A DNA stretch of 64,000 nucleotides from Hericium rajendrae (GCA_033439255.1 CM065881.1:434001-498000); one strand, 5' to 3'; positions 25,371-38,050 are shown, numbered from the stretch's first letter. Notes: generated by a model not told the origin, from the letters alone. Made by a program: numbers and translations.

Positions 25371-26595
25371 AGCTCGCGCGACGCGCGTTGCCTCTTGCTC
25401 TTTAACCCCCACTGTCTCTTGCCACGTCGACGCCTTCGTCGATGTTCTTTGCTCGCTCGTCGTCGTTCCTTGCTCGCTCGTCGCTGTTCCTTGCTCGCTC
25501 ATCGCTGTTTCTTACTCGTTCGTCATTATTTTTTGCTCGCTCGTTATCTCTAAGGTAATCTTCTGATTGTTGATCTCTTATTGCTTATACTAATGCAAAT
25601 GTTCTCAAGTTAGTTTTTTAGATTTCGCTTTTTGTTACTTTGGTAAGTTTTTATGTTTTTTCTTTATCTTCTAAGACTAATGTTTTATTATTATTAATCT
25701 TTTCTTACTTATTTCTGTATATTCTCTTACTTATCTTATATTCTCTTACTTATCTTATCTTACTTATCTTATCTTATCTTATGTTCTCTCACTTATATTT
25801 TTACTTTTTACTTAGTAGTAGTGTTTATGATATCAATATAATCTTGATGCATTAAAATACTTTATATTTGTGTGATCTTATGTTATTAATTCTGATATAA
25901 CTATAAAACAGATTTACAGATCTAATAGATTTTATTGCTTTAATATATATAGCAGACCTACATATTAAATATAAGATATGTGAGACACATATTGAATGTA
26001 AGATATATAAAACATATATTATACATAGGATATATGAGACCTATATTGAATATAGGATATGTAAGATATATAAGCCTTATAGCTTTCATAGCTAGTCATA
26101 CTATCATAGCTACATAGTCAGCTCTCATAGCTATGATAACACTCCATAGCACTCCATAGCATCACCTTTGAGCCTCATAGCACTACATAGCATCACCCTT
26201 TGGCTATGTGGGCTATACAATAAAGGGCGATACTATGAAGCTAGGAGATCTATGTAGACTTTATAGAGCTATGTACCACTGGCAAATTTTTCAGATGAAT
26301 GCAGCACAACACCGGGGGAGGCATTCAGGATCCATATCCAAATCACAGCATCCGGCTGCCTCCCGCTCCTCGAGCGTTGCCGGCCCATCCCGTCCCAGGA
26401 AGCCTGCGGCTAACAAGGTCATTGTTGGTATGTGTGTACATATCATTCCCCTTCCTTCTAACATTGCTTGTAGAGATCCTGAAAGAACCCACACAAGGGC
26501 GCATTCAGGCCGCCAAACCCCCGTCAGAGGTTGATCTGCAAGCACTACTTGCGGAGATGTCTCGGGCGAGTTCAGCAGACCTGGAATTTGTGTGA

Positions 26596-26890
26596 CGGTT
26601 TGTAGAGGGGGAGGCGCACCAGCAACTGCAGTGAGATGTACCCAAGGACAGCAAAAAGGGAAGTCATGCTGCAACTAAACGTACACACAGTAGGACCGGG
26701 ACTGGCTTGAGATACTGTGTTGTTCCTGATTCAATCCGACCTTCCGTGAGGCGTGCTCCATTTTTGGTCCAGCCATCTGCCTGAGAATAATATTACTTGT
26801 ACAGTCATTCTTTTGTGATGTTTTTAATGCACATTCTTCATCTCCGGGTTTGATACCACAAATCAAAAAGGCATGAACATTGTTGAAGTA
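26596..26890. other. Short convergent intergenic region
   Basis: Lies between the stops of B2 (+) and the KDZ transposase (-). Nothing else is seen. Confidence 0.5.
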
Positions 26891-29800
26891 CTATTGTGCC
26901 AATGCCTCTGCAAATGCACTCTCTGCCTGATTGGCCATGCTAATCCAGAGTGCCATCTGTCTGGAGGCATAGCTTTGGTGCCCTGGATCTGTGTTGTTGG
27001 CCTTCCATTTTCCCCACCGTTCTGCCCTCTTGGTGAAGTAATTGATCGTTCGTGCCATCTCCCTTGGAAGGGCTTCCCGCTCCGCACGCCATTGCTTCAT
27101 CTGGGCCCGAGACCGTAGCCAGTGAACACGATAAACTACAATTCTCCATCAGTGACAGGGATCATGTTGAATGCAGCAGACCGGACCCACATTCCATTGT
27201 CCATTTACTGTCATTCTCGCCTTTCCGTCCCAGTCTCCAGAACCATGAAAGAGGTTCATTACGAGATCCCCGCATGCTTGAGTCAATGACAAATGTCTGC
27301 GCCCGTAAGTCCGACCGGTGCAAGACCTTATAAGTCTTCAATGTGTCAGAATCTGCAAGCCCAAGGCTGTTTAGAGCACATCGTGCTCGGTTGTAGACAT
27401 GGCACTGCTGTTGGACAACCTTGTCCGTAGTCTCAATATCTGCCCAAGCCCTTGTCCGCTTTCGTTGTGATCCGCGGGCCGCCCGCACCTTCGTCCGGAA
27501 CTGGAATGCCTTCTTGCTGAGAGCTATATGGAGCTGACTAAGCGCATCGTTCATTTGCCCGATCCGAAGGTCAATTTCCTGTTCCAACACGCCGTGAAGT
27601 CCATGAGTAGTGGCCAGTGCCTTTCCCACAGTGGAGGGCAATGGAAGGGCAACGCGCTCTGGCGGAATTGCTGCATCGTCGTCGATGAGAGGTCTCGAAT
27701 ATTCAGTGCAGACGTCCTCCCATAGTTCATCGTATTCGGCGCCGTCATCGATCATCCGTCCGATAGTGAATCCGGGGATCCAATCCTCGCCTTCGGACAT
27801 GTAAGGCAGACTCCGCCGTTCAAACTGATCAATTTGGGTCTGCAGCCGTCGTCGTCGTTCTGCGATGGTGTTCTGCTGGTTTAATGTAGCAGTTTTACCA
27901 ACGCTTCGGACGTATGCTGCCAGCTGTAGCCTAGCATGACCATTGGCTCCGTCAGAATAAAGGAATGGTAAATCGGACAACGCACTGAGCCTCTTCTATC
28001 TTGAGTCCCGAGTGAATCCATGCAGCGCAACCACGAAGCCTGTCAGACTCCACTGCAGCCACAAGTCGGTTTTCCATTTCCGCTTTTCCTGGTACTGTCT
28101 ATGACATTAGCAATTGTTCTCCAGGCTGAGGATGGCTGGGAGCATACGTCCGTCGATCTGCAGATCATATACGTCCATTGCTTTTATATCCCGTAAGCGG
28201 TTCTTCTGTGCAGTCTCTTCTATCTTCTTCCATCCATCATGGACGTCGTCAGGCACTGTGTGATCAAAATCTGCGAATGCTGTCTCAGCAATCTCGAGAC
28301 CTGTTGCTGACTTCTTCCACTTCTTGCACAATGACTTCACTGCTCCCGACTTTCAGTACTGGTCAGGGAGCTCATACAATGATCGAAACATGCATACCGC
28401 TGTGTACAAGCTTCTTCCAATTTGAGTCATTCATGTGATCATCCAAAATCTCCCTCCTGTGAGAGATAGACATCCCTCTCGTACTTCGTGAGATCTCATT
28501 CAAAGGAGCCCACAATGTCTCCAATATCTCCCCATCCACCTGGCGTGCGCCCGGAATGAACGTTGGTGAAAACCGAGCGAGGCATTCTTGCCGGTGACCG
28601 TGGATGTGGAAAAGACCAATACCGGATATAATTTCCATGTCCAGAGGTAGTTCCAAAAATTCGCTCCGGTCCACACGTGAGTAGAAATTGACAAACCACT
28701 GGCAAGCGATGTCATACAAGAGTCTTGCTGTAGTCAGACCTTGCGACTTGTACCCCAACCCTTGGCAGACGGAGTAATCCATATTGACTTGACTGCAGAC
28801 TATCTGTCAGCACAACATTATCTTTGTGGACTGACAGAGAGATACACCTACCGTTCACCCTTTTGAAAGTCCACTGTCGTGTGTGGTATAAATGCCCCAT
28901 GCATGCAGGCAGCGGACCCCAAACCGGATGAGTATAAATTACTCTTCCGGGCATTGGCTTGATTCACCGCGCGGTGGTCATTGCATGTGGATCGCTGTTG
29001 CAGGCAAAACGGTTACCGACCACATAATGCAATATGCTACTTAGTTGCACCTCTTGCCTGACCTCCCGATTGCTGTGGAGATGTTGATGGTATCTTTTGC
29101 TCTCGACCATGAACCCGGTGCCATCGCTCAAAGCGAAATCGTTGTCCGGTCTTCTCATCTTCTCCAGCTGGGCAGTAAAGTTGCCATCCTGCATTTGTAT
29201 ACGTGCATCGAGGTCACTGAAAACCAGCAGTCAACGAAGAGAACTGGATGGGAAATAATGGACTCACAGTCGGTCTTTAGGCAGCATGTTTTCTCCTGGT
29301 TGAGGACATGTGGGACAGAATAATGCCAAGTCTCCATTTCCTGGCATGTCAGTGCGATGACCGAAACCATGCCATCGCATATACTGCAGGTGCCTCCATA
29401 CCCGCAGAGACCGCATAAGTTCCCGATAATGGTCCTATGAGAATGTGTTAGTGCCAATGAGAGAACTGTTAAGGCATGCAACGCAACAGGAACCGAATCC
29501 AGAAAGGCAGGGTTGGTTAGTCGACGGAGCTTTCCGAAGAACTGGAAAAATGAGGTTTTGCATTCAAGATTGTCCAAACGACAGTCTTCTAACACCTGGA
29601 ATGTGAACGCAGTCTGGGGCCGACGGAATGATGCTGGAAATAGATTGCTCCGAAGGAGTTGACGGTGCAGTGGTTCATCAGTAGAGCAATAGCAGTTCAC
29701 CACTCCTAATTCGTGCACTCCGGACCAATCAACAATGGTCAGGATATGATCCGGTGTATCTTCGCTAGCATGGAGCCTCTGACTCCGGGCCTGACGTTCA

Positions 29801-31403
29801 GCCTCCGCCAAGGTATCTTCCTCGTTGACATGCTCCCAATCAGTGTCTCCATCATCCTCATGGACATAATCATCATCATCAAGGAGGCTCGCAGCTAGCG
29901 TACATGGCCGGTCCTTCTGGAAGACACCACATTCTATGGCTTCCTGTTCAGTCTTCGCCATGTAGGCAGAAGCACGTTGGAACTCGTCAAAGTGGATGGT
30001 AGGCACCGGACTTGGTGTCCTACAATTGGGCCCCGGTCCTCGGTGGTCGTCGTTGGACTGAGCTCCATTATGTGAGCGTGTAGTCATCCTTCGGGTTGAT
30101 GATAAGGGTGTGGGTGGTGATGGGGATGGTTGTCGGCTGTGATGAGGTCGTGTGATGAGGCGGCCGCGCATGGATTTGGAGGCAGCTGGTAGTGACTCAG
30201 CCTCAGATTCTGAAAGTACATCGGACACCAGCCCGGCTGATCGTCCAATATCCCCTGTGTCTCCATGAGTACTAGTGATGTGACGATTGGGGAGTAAATG
30301 CATGGATGTGGCTGGAGTATCAGTGTCAGAGTCATCAATGTGGGGTTCCTGGGAAGTCACAGTAGAAATGGTCCCTTCTTTCTCCTTCCGGTGGCCTCTA
30401 CCAACATGGACGGTCTCTAAGACTGACCGGATATGTGACCTGCTGGTGTTGCTGGTGGTAGTCGATTCATTTGGAGACGGCGGACAAGTCGTAGCAGCCC
30501 GTGACACAACTTCTGAATTACCGATCTCTGAGTACCCATCCTCTGAACCTGATAGGATGTCATTCGTGGCAGGGGGTGAAGGGCCTCGGGAGGAAGAACT
30601 TGATGGTGAACGGAATGCTGTGAATGAATGGTTCGGGTCTTGAATAGAATGGCTGGATGGTCGAGGAGTCATCCTGGAAGAAACAGTCGTCCTGGATTCT
30701 GCGCTATCTGAATCATGGCCATTCCCAGCAATAGACGGACAGCGTGAGCCAGCATGTCCCAGATATATGAGAACGCCGAGTTCACTGAGCCAAGCCGGCT
30801 CATAATGCGTACCGGTCCATTTTTGAACACGGTGGAATGGCAAATGACTGTGGCACCTTTTACAACACTTTGCGCAGAATTGCGGACTGGAGAAGCAGTC
30901 CTTGCACCGCCATTCGGGTTTCCGTTTGCATTGCACTGTGGCACATGTGTCCTCTCGGGCCTCACCCTGGAGAATCGTGTGAATGTAGTCATCTTCGGTG
31001 TCTGTCCATTCGGTCAGCCATGTTCGGTCTGTCTACATGAATGATATTAGGACAGAAATGAATTCCAAAGCTGAAGATGTACACGGGGTTTCCGCGGTTT
31101 AAGTGACTGGGCATGATACAGCTCCCAGTCTTGCTCGGTCATGACCGGAGCTTCTGGGGAGACGTGTGCAGCTCCATCGGCCTTGGCTGTAGATCCTTGG
31201 CGGGTAGTCCGTGACGAATCACCCTTTCTGTCAGCACGGGCACACTTTCTGCTTCCATTCCGGTCTGATGAGGCATCATCGGCCTCCTTGGTTTGCTTGG
31301 GTTGAGCTGCTGGCCGACTGACTTTCCGTGTTCCACGCCCAGTCTCAAGTTCTTCTTGCACGACGATCCGTATGCCACGGCCTTTCTTCACTCTGGGTGG
31401 CAT
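26891..31403 (-). CDS. KDZ transposase with CxC2 zinc cluster
   Basis: DDE-type transposase of the Kyakuja-Dileera-Zisupton class, expected to excise and insert the element in the nucleus. The start MPPRVKKGRGIRIVV is at 31403 and the stop at 26891, with about nine short introns. Order: a basic N-terminus; CxC2 cysteine cluster (CKRKPEWRCKDC, CAKCCKRCHSHLPFH); a long Ser-rich insert; LFPASFRRPQTAFTFQVL; DGNFTAQLEKMRRPDNDF; DHRAVNQAN created by splicing; YDIACQW; FHIHGHRQECL; GEILETLWAPLN; HRREILDDHMNDSNWKKL; a C-terminal helical part (AAYVRSVGKTAT ... NEPLSWFWRLG ... VYRVHWLRSRAQ). I found a workable splice path through the whole length without a disabling break, including an intron near 27.9 kb (GTGCGT...CTAG). 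It probably is or recently was active. The Ser-rich insert of several hundred residues is unusually long. Confidence 0.92.
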
Positions 31404-31559
31404 CTATTAAAGCGGTAAAGAGGATATTGGGAAGGGGGAGCAAAGTCAGGCCAGCAACTGAAGAAAATGGTACTGAAGAACTGCAGACGGAGGAACAGCA
31501 GAGGAAGGGGATTGTGGGGACACAAGGAATCTCACAGCATCGGGGATAAGAATATGCTA

Positions 31560-33158
31560 TTACAATGAAAAAGGTAATGATGCGTGAGTCTGCGATGACT
31601 CGTCCGTTACGTCGGGTTCGGATGGGATGTTGAACTGACTGTCATTGCACCAGTCCGATGCTTTGACGATCATGCACTCGTGCACTGCATCTCTCATCCA
31701 AAATGCATAACACACCCTGTCCGGTTCACATTCTGGGACTGCATGGATTACCATTTTTGAGCAGACCGCAGCTAGTGTCCCGGACCTGTATGCAAACCTC
31801 AGGTTGAGATTCTGGAGGTGCAGTTCTGCATCAGGATATGTGCCGATCGTCACCAGGAGATCTGGCCATTCGGCGCGACCTCCCATATCTCTATGCGGCA
31901 TGGTGGCCTGGTTAGAGATGATCGAGACACCACTAAATGCAGATGTCCAGTGGCACATCACTTCACGAAACTCCGGCATATCTCTGAGCCGTTCCAACGT
32001 GCATATGCCAGCCTCGTGTAATTCTGGGTATATGACCCCAAGAATTGCACTCATGATCGCGCCTGATTCCTGGAATGCTAGCAGCCATTCTTTTGCCCGC
32101 TGTGTCTTGAGGGAGACAGACGTGTAGAGGGAAAAGTGAGTGTCCTACAGCGAAATCCAGGTACACACTGAATTCTACATCGACGATAGAAGGAAGGGTC
32201 TCATACCTCATGGCCGAGTGCAAACCATGCTGGGGACAAATCTACAAAGCCAGGATGCAAGGTGCAGACTACCGGATTATGATAAAGGTTTTGAGCATGA
32301 CGAGTCAGAGACTTCATGGCTTCGGACCTCGTTCCCTTGGACCTCGAGCCTGCTGCTTGCTTCGCGGACTTGACAATGCCCGATCCTGCTGGTCCTGGAT
32401 TCGTCGGCCCATTCTTTCTGTAAATTTCAGTCCAGCTCCTTTGGAAGAGGGGCTCGAGGATCTTTGCAGCATTGAACATGATGGCCTGCACAAGCAATTG
32501 ATCAACACAATGACGGGTGATGTCAAATGCGAGTTGCCACCTGTCGTTCCAGGGACAGCACACCTGGTAGGTACCACACCAGGTGATTGGTGTGTGTATC
32601 CGAGACCGTCATTGGGACATCAATCAGAGGCCACGAGGTATTGTTGGTACCCCAGGTTAGGCCCGGGTAACGCCGGTGTAGGGATGCTTCTGTCGGTGAG
32701 TTGAGTCCGGTGTATTTCTTCGGAATGCGGCTGGCGTAACGCTGTGCATCCCAAGTCATCCGGACTGAAGTTACATCAGTTTTCAATCATCTCATTTTCA
32801 AATTGATACACATACTACGGTTTAGAAAAGCAGCAACCAACTCCCGGGCAATATAATCCAGCTCGCAGCGCAGGCTGGATGACAGCATCCAGTATGGGAT
32901 CGGGGCAGGATTGGCAAAGTCGACCTTCTGGTGGTTAGCCAAATAGCAATGAAACATGTGTTTCAGATAGATTGAGATTGCTTCGACTTCGGACATCTCA
33001 CTTGGGGAATGAGCGGAAATGAGGATCGGCGCGGAAAGTAAGGCTGGTTGGTCGCAGTCTTTGATGTGGCAGAGGTTTGTCACCAAGCATTCGGCTATCC
33101 ACATGTGCTTCGGCAGGAGATTGCCGGTGATGGATTCCTCATTCGGCCTGTACAGCAT
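31560..33158 (-). CDS. TET/JBP family 2-oxoglutarate/Fe(II) DNA dioxygenase
   Basis: Oxidises the 5-methyl group of pyrimidines (5mC or T) in DNA in characterised relatives. The N-terminal part has MSEVEAISIYLKHMF, SLHRRYPGLTWGTNNTSW and HLVWYLPGVLS, typical of the mushroom TET/JBP region. After two introns comes MSAILGVIYPELHEAG and the double-stranded beta helix: SNQATMPHRDMGGRAEWPDL with the HxD iron ligands, LRFAYRSGTLAAVCSKMVIH with the distal histidine, and DRVCYAFWMRDAVHE with the 2-oxoglutarate-binding arginine. All key residues are present. The stop is at 31560. The true start is uncertain (about 33.0-33.2 kb). It lies just upstream of the transposase on the same strand and is divergent from the HMG-like gene. 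Whether it acts on 5mC or T is unknown. Confidence 0.9.
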
Positions 33159-33330
33159 TGGACAAAGATCGGATCATATTGGTTACCTTTGAAGACCGTA
33201 TGTCTGAGGACGTACATGAAAAACAAAAAAAAAGTCAGTCCATGTCGTTCCGCTGCACTATAATCCATTTGCTGATCAGTTTGCCTTCTTCCACCCCTTC
33301 CCTCAGTTCGCCCCTCCTACTTTCAATTTA
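33159..33330. promoter_or_regulatory. Bidirectional promoter between TET/JBP and HMG-like genes
   Basis: About 170 bp with an A-run (around 33225) and a pyrimidine-rich tract before the plus-strand start. The geometry suggests co-expression of the two genes. Confidence 0.45.
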
Positions 33331-36164
33331 ATGCCGAGAGGTCCCCTTCCACAGAAAAAGTCCAAGTCTGTCAAGACTGATCTGTCGGAGGACGAGATTG
33401 ACTTTCTCAAAACACAGTTGAAGGCCTTTAAGGAGACCGGGAAGGCTGGACGACGTCATATCATTACGGACCTCAAGGCACCTGGTGGTCAATTCTTTGG
33501 CCGTTTTTCATACAGGGGTCTTGAGTTGACCAGGGTCCAGCGGGTATGCCTGCATCTGTTGATGAGCTGTCGCTGCTAACTCACTTTCGCTATATAGTTG
33601 ATACATGAGTGGCTGCTAAAACATGGCAGGCACCGGCTTCGGAAGGCGGACTCATTTAAGTATGTCCGAACATGGACACTCAAGGCCGTAGTCCAGCACA
33701 TGGAACGCGATGCCATCATGGAGCATGCCAAAGTACTATCTGGTGGTGCGCAGCCTGGAAGCAAAGCCCACATTGCGATCTACTCCCGGGCAGTGAGTCA
33801 GGTGATGAACAACCTTACTCCGGACAAGATGACCCAATATGAGGAGTATGCTGCATTGTGGACAAAGACGGAGGCTCCTCCTGATGTGCAGGCCAGGTCC
33901 GTACTGTTGCTGTATGTCCAGTATCTGTCCTCATGTCGTCTCTATGCAGACAAGCATCTAAGCATGCTGGCGAGTACACCAAGTCGTTCGCCACACAAAT
34001 GCGGTCACATCTTGGGATGTCCGTAGTGGTCCTGGGGACATGGCTAGACGAAGAGGGGACGGCGGTGGTCCGGAAGTATGATCTAACCTTTTCCATAGTC
34101 GAGTGATATTGAATGAATCCAGGTTCGATTACAACGGTGACCTCGGACGGCCAACCCTCGCAGAAGCAGTGAAGGACTGGGATGAGCAGCCAATGATGTC
34201 GGCCTGGACATCCTATGCCGAAGCTCTATATGGTATGCAGAATTTCATGCTTTGGTCTGCGGTGCTGACTCCAGAAGGTCCCAGGGATGATTCCAATGAA
34301 CCGGGCCACGCAGTCAAGAAGTCCAGGAAACCAACTCTACAGTTGATCTACAATCCAGACGGAGGTGTTACAATACCTGCGGATTTCGAAGAATACATGC
34401 CAGATTTGTTGATATCGCTGATAAGGGAGTTTCTAACCTTTCATTACGGTGTGTATTTTCTGTGATGAACATGCTTGGCCCGGCTAATGCATTAATTCAT
34501 CAGCACGCGCCAATCCGAAGGCATCGGCAATTCCCTAGGCGAAGATAAAAGCTGACGGCTTCGAGAACTACATTGACCCGATGTACCTTCCTACGGGATA
34601 CGTTTGGGAAGATCCATCACGCATTAATAGGCAGGAACTCAAACCCATCATCGAATTCTGGCAGAACCGAGAGTCCGATGGCCTCACTGTATTAGAGTTC
34701 AAGGCGGTCGTCGTGAAGGGCGAGTGGACCCCTGTGATGGAGATTCCATCCGACAGCGAGGGCAACACCGGGGGAGGAAAGACTGTCCGGATTCGTCGAC
34801 GGAAGGAAATTCAAGCGCGGTTTGCAGACCGGGATGTGCCCAACCCTCAGGATGTCTCGGACGCAGAAGCTGAGAAGGATGTCGAGATGGTTGGCATTCC
34901 CTCGGGTCGCAAAAATGCTCGGACAAAGGATCATAATGGTTACGATGAACATGGAGAGTTTTTCGACCTGGGCTCTTTCGGATTTGAAGAGGAGGATGTG
35001 GATGATGTCGAAGACGTTACGCCATTGGAAACCAGTCTACGAGTGACAAATGCTGGGAAAGCTAAGGCTTTGCAACAGCTTAGGGAACGGCATGCGGGGA
35101 CCATGCCTTCGAACAATAAGTCCAAAAACAAGGCTCGGATTGATCCACAAGTCGGTCTGGACTCAGATGGCAGTCCGCTGAAAACACCAGGAAACTCGGC
35201 AAAAAATGAAAAAGCCAAGTTTGCCTTCCTCAGCGGTCTTTCTGGACTGCAGTTGTATCAAGACCTCGTGCTGGAGATCTCATTGTGCAGGGTACGCTGT
35301 CCCAAAATATATGTCATGTTGGTTATTTGATCATACCTTCAGCAGGGACATCGCACTACAGCAGACCCAGACCATCCTGACTGGGCTACATTTGACTATC
35401 CAAGGCCATGGTTGCCGCGCCGTGTTCATGCCAATGTGAATCCCAAGTCTGAGATACAGTGGCTATTGGACCCCAAGACGCCTTGGCGTAATTGCGATGG
35501 AGACATCTTGAGCAAACCAGCACTGATGGAGGTGGCCTTGGCGTATGGGCAACTGCTCCGGGATCTTGAAACTGCACAGATGGGTGCATCGGACTCTGAT
35601 GATGAAAGTCGGCCTGATGCAGGGGTCCCGGACTATGTTCAGAACTCTACAATTCTGTTCCGTTACCTCGGAAAGTATGTTGAACCGCAATGCATTACCA
35701 TGAAGGAGGATCTAGAGAATGCTCGCACAGCATACTCTGAAACCACTGGAAAGAATATGTTGCCTGCAGCTGCACCATCTGCTGGTCCCAGCAAGAGAAT
35801 TCGCAAACAGGCTCTGCCTGCTCGGGCTCAGATCGAGAAGAGGGGAAAGGTACAATCACCATCGGATGCCCCAGCTGCACCTGAGAAGCAAAAGTCACAG
35901 CATCAGTCGTCCCGGGCTGCACCCCCTCCAGCTGCCTTGTCTGAAGCCCTGCTTGGCTCTCCCAGCAAGCGGAGCGGCCGCACATGGGTGCCCACTAAGA
36001 AGATGGCAATGTGAGTATGCCATGTCATTGACTGGTGGAAATTCGAAAATCATTGTTGTCGTAGGATCATTCCAGAGCAGACGGCCCAACGGGAAAAGAA
36101 TGCCGCTGCTTACAAGAAGAGACAGGAGACTGCGGAGAAAAAGAAGGCTGCTGCACGTCGGTGA
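33331..36164 (+). CDS. Conserved mushroom protein with HMG-like domain, divergent to TET/JBP
   Basis: Multi-exon gene: start MPRGPLPQKKSKSVKTDLSE at 33331, second exon LIHEWLLKHGRHRLRKAD, then MNNLTPDKMTQYEEYAALW, which resembles the end of an HMG box, then MRSHLGMSVVVLGTWLDEEG. Later exons hold VWEDPSRINRQELKPIIEFW, an acidic stretch, and a basic Lys/Ala tail ending EKKKAAARR at 36164. I recall many mushroom proteins with this order of blocks (SVVVLGTWLDEEG, the DPSR block, the EFW block). They are annotated as hypothetical, so a name cannot be given. Nuclear or DNA-associated function is inferred from the HMG-like part and the basic tail. A short exon near 34.5 kb (NPKASAIPWAKIKADGFENY) is needed to bridge frames. 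It looks intact. Confidence 0.7.
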
Positions 36165-36389
36165 GCCTTCTGATCCAAGAGCCAGGTTTTGGTGCCCTTG
36201 GACAATGTCTGCTGCATTTCTGTGAACTGCATGGGCAACCGGTCTGCGATGATGTGCTATTTGTTCCTACGGCATAGGCTTAGAGTACTTTCGAATAACA
36301 CAGTCATGAGAGTACAATGCACTGGTATTGATTCGCTTGCTCTGCATCACTCTGCTCTGAGTTCCAGGACATGTCAGTGTTCATGACAA
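36165..36389. other. Short spacer
   Basis: 3' flank of the HMG-like gene. No feature is seen. Confidence 0.4.
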
Positions 36390-37909
36390 TGAGATGGTCG
36401 ATGGCCATACCAAAGCCGCAGCCCGCGGCTTGAGTGATGAAGGAAGGAAGAAAGGAAGGTTTATTCCGCAGTGGTCCCATTCTGGAACAGAGCGGTGTTC
36501 ATACTACATAGTCAGGCACAAACTACGCTATGTACACTCAAGTCATGTAACTACTCCGATCGCTGTCGAGGATGACGCACATAGACGACAAAGTAGAAAA
36601 GACAAACACACAGAATTGAACAGAGAGAGCAGTGTAGCGGGTGAACTGATGAAAAACCCACACCAGGAAAATCTCTTTTTGAGGGAAAAACCTGTGTGTG
36701 GGTAAACCAGGCCGCCACAAGACACATGAATCACGACCCGATGAAAGATCCATGCAAAGGAAAACCTCAGATGAGACCAAAACCGACGCCATGGCAAAAC
36801 CGGGTCAGTACCAAGCGGGGATGAGCCCGCGGCAGGAAAACCTCCCGCGAGGGTAAACCCATGCGCGCGAGAACCTCGTGGCTATGAGACCGGGTCAATC
36901 CTAGACAACGTCCCATAGAGACACGACAAGAGTGTGAGGGACCGGCCAGCGCACAAGCAAACAGAGACATACCACATGCGAAACTTGTGCAGAAGCATGA
37001 ATGAACACGGGCGAGGCAGCAAAGACCTCGAGCACATCGAAGGTGAACTTCGCAAGCATGTCGAGGATGCCCCGCTCGCGCACAAGGCTCTTTGTGATCG
37101 AGCGTGTATCGTGAGACCCGAACAGCGTACGAGAGCGCGTTGGACCCAGGAACTGAGAGGCACGTTCGAGGAAGGAAGTGCGGAGGGAGCAAAGTGACAG
37201 GTGAGCACAGCATTCCAACAAGGCATGTTCGGGGGATTCTACAGCTGCTTTACAGAAGCGACAAAGGCGTCAGCATCGCAGGATGCGAGGCTGATGTGCA
37301 GAAGGACGGCGCAGGTCCTTGCAAGCCAGATGGTGGTCGGTGAAGAGGAGGCGTGTGAGGGCTAGTCGGTGTGGTGGGATTCGGACCTGGAGATAAGGCC
37401 TGAAATGGAAAACCGGCTGGCTGGGCAACTCACCGTGATGTACAATCTCCGTCCGTCCATTCAAAAGCGTCGCACAAGGGGAAGCGTTGATAACAGCAGA
37501 CCAATGTGTGCGCATGGAAGTGGTAACACGTGCGAGAATGTCTGGTATTTGCTTTGCTGTCAATAACGGACAGCATGACGTGTACCGGGAGAGGCAGAGT
37601 GTGCAGGACATAAATAATGTCTGAAGCCCATCCGGGCACGCCATCAGCCGCCAAGTGGAGAAATGCGCAGAATGCATGGCATACGAGGCGGTCCGGCGGC
37701 TGCAGCGAGGCGTAGTGAATGAATGGGAGGAGGAGGAGTTGCACGCGGCGATAGCGCAGCGGTTCCAAACTTGTCTCGGTATAGAGGAAGGCGAGCGTCG
37801 ACCGGGCGGAGAGACCTAATAAGCGGCAAAAAAATGCATGCTGAACATGCTCCAAAGATGCGAGCAAGGTTGTCTGCCTCGTGTCGTCTACGTCATGCTT
37901 ATTTGCCAT
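36390..37909 (-). mobile_element. 5'-truncated LINE fragment (Tad/L1-like)
   Basis: On the minus strand, pieces read like the C-terminal end of a LINE reverse transcriptase polyprotein: VQHAFFCRLLGLSARSTL, then PHRLALTRLLFTDHHLACK and the terminal zinc motif CRFCKAAVESPEHALLEC. They lie in different frames, so the copy is degraded. About 500 bp of non-coding sequence, probably the 3' UTR, follow to near 36390. No 5' half or first open frame is present. Exact ends and target duplication were not found. Confidence 0.65.
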
Positions 37910-37929
37910 GTATAGGCTAGAATTGGTCT

Positions 37930-38050
37930 ATGTGGTGCTTGTTCGCCGTGCATTTAGGCGACAACTGTTCTATGTGGCGCTTGTTCGCCGTGTATAGGCG
38001 ACAACTGTTCTATGTGGCGCTTGTTCGCCGTGTGTAGGCGACAACTGTTC
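37930..38050. repeat. Three tandem copies of a 40-bp unit
   Basis: The unit TATGTGGCGCTTGTTCGCCG + TGTATAGGCGACAACTGTTC is repeated three times. Each copy has a small inverted repeat (TCGCC...GGCGA). It abuts the LINE fragment on one side and the promoter of the next gene on the other. Confidence 0.85.

Larger units (their letters stand above)
23427..26297 (-). mobile_element. E1: TIR element of a new non-coding family
   Basis: Begins CATCTGAAAAAT and ends ATTTTTCAGATG, with AA on both sides (23425-23426, 26298-26299). From left to right: end A with many CATAGCTATCATAG-type words (23440-23720), a GC-rich minisatellite (about 23800-24900), a palindrome (24908-24941), an intron-like segment, an exon with TCGGTGGCTGAAGCACCGA, a TATA promoter pointing right (25364), CT-rich exons and AT-rich introns, then end B (26080-26297). 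No conserved protein is seen. It is oriented opposite to E2 and E4 and sits in gene B2. Confidence 0.85.
22170..26595 (+). pseudogene. Gene B2: VG-domain protein with Zn2Cys6 cluster, interrupted by E1
   Basis: Exon 1 22170-22313 (LNASYLILSVRVGLALHAA), exon 2 from 22363 to RWWEN near 22596, then exons to about 23235 with GLRPREVLRKPSPPPKFG, and an exon starting PFRCNGCVKHGDRC. This last exon holds C-x2-C-x6-C-x9-C-x2-C-x6-C (CNGCVKHGDRC ... CIGCDIRRERC), the exact spacing of a Gal4-type binuclear zinc cluster. Element E1 (23427-26297) sits in this exon. Beyond it the frame goes on (NAAQHRGRHSG) and one more exon ends SRASSADLEFV at 26595. A DNA-binding regulator role is inferred from the cluster. 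It is probably inactive because of the 2.9-kb insert. Confidence 0.6.

Noticed and set aside
23427-26297. E family as Helitrons or Tc1/mariner MITEs
   Set aside because: Helitrons lack TIRs and duplications. Tc1/mariner duplicates TA only, while AA, CG and TT are also seen here.
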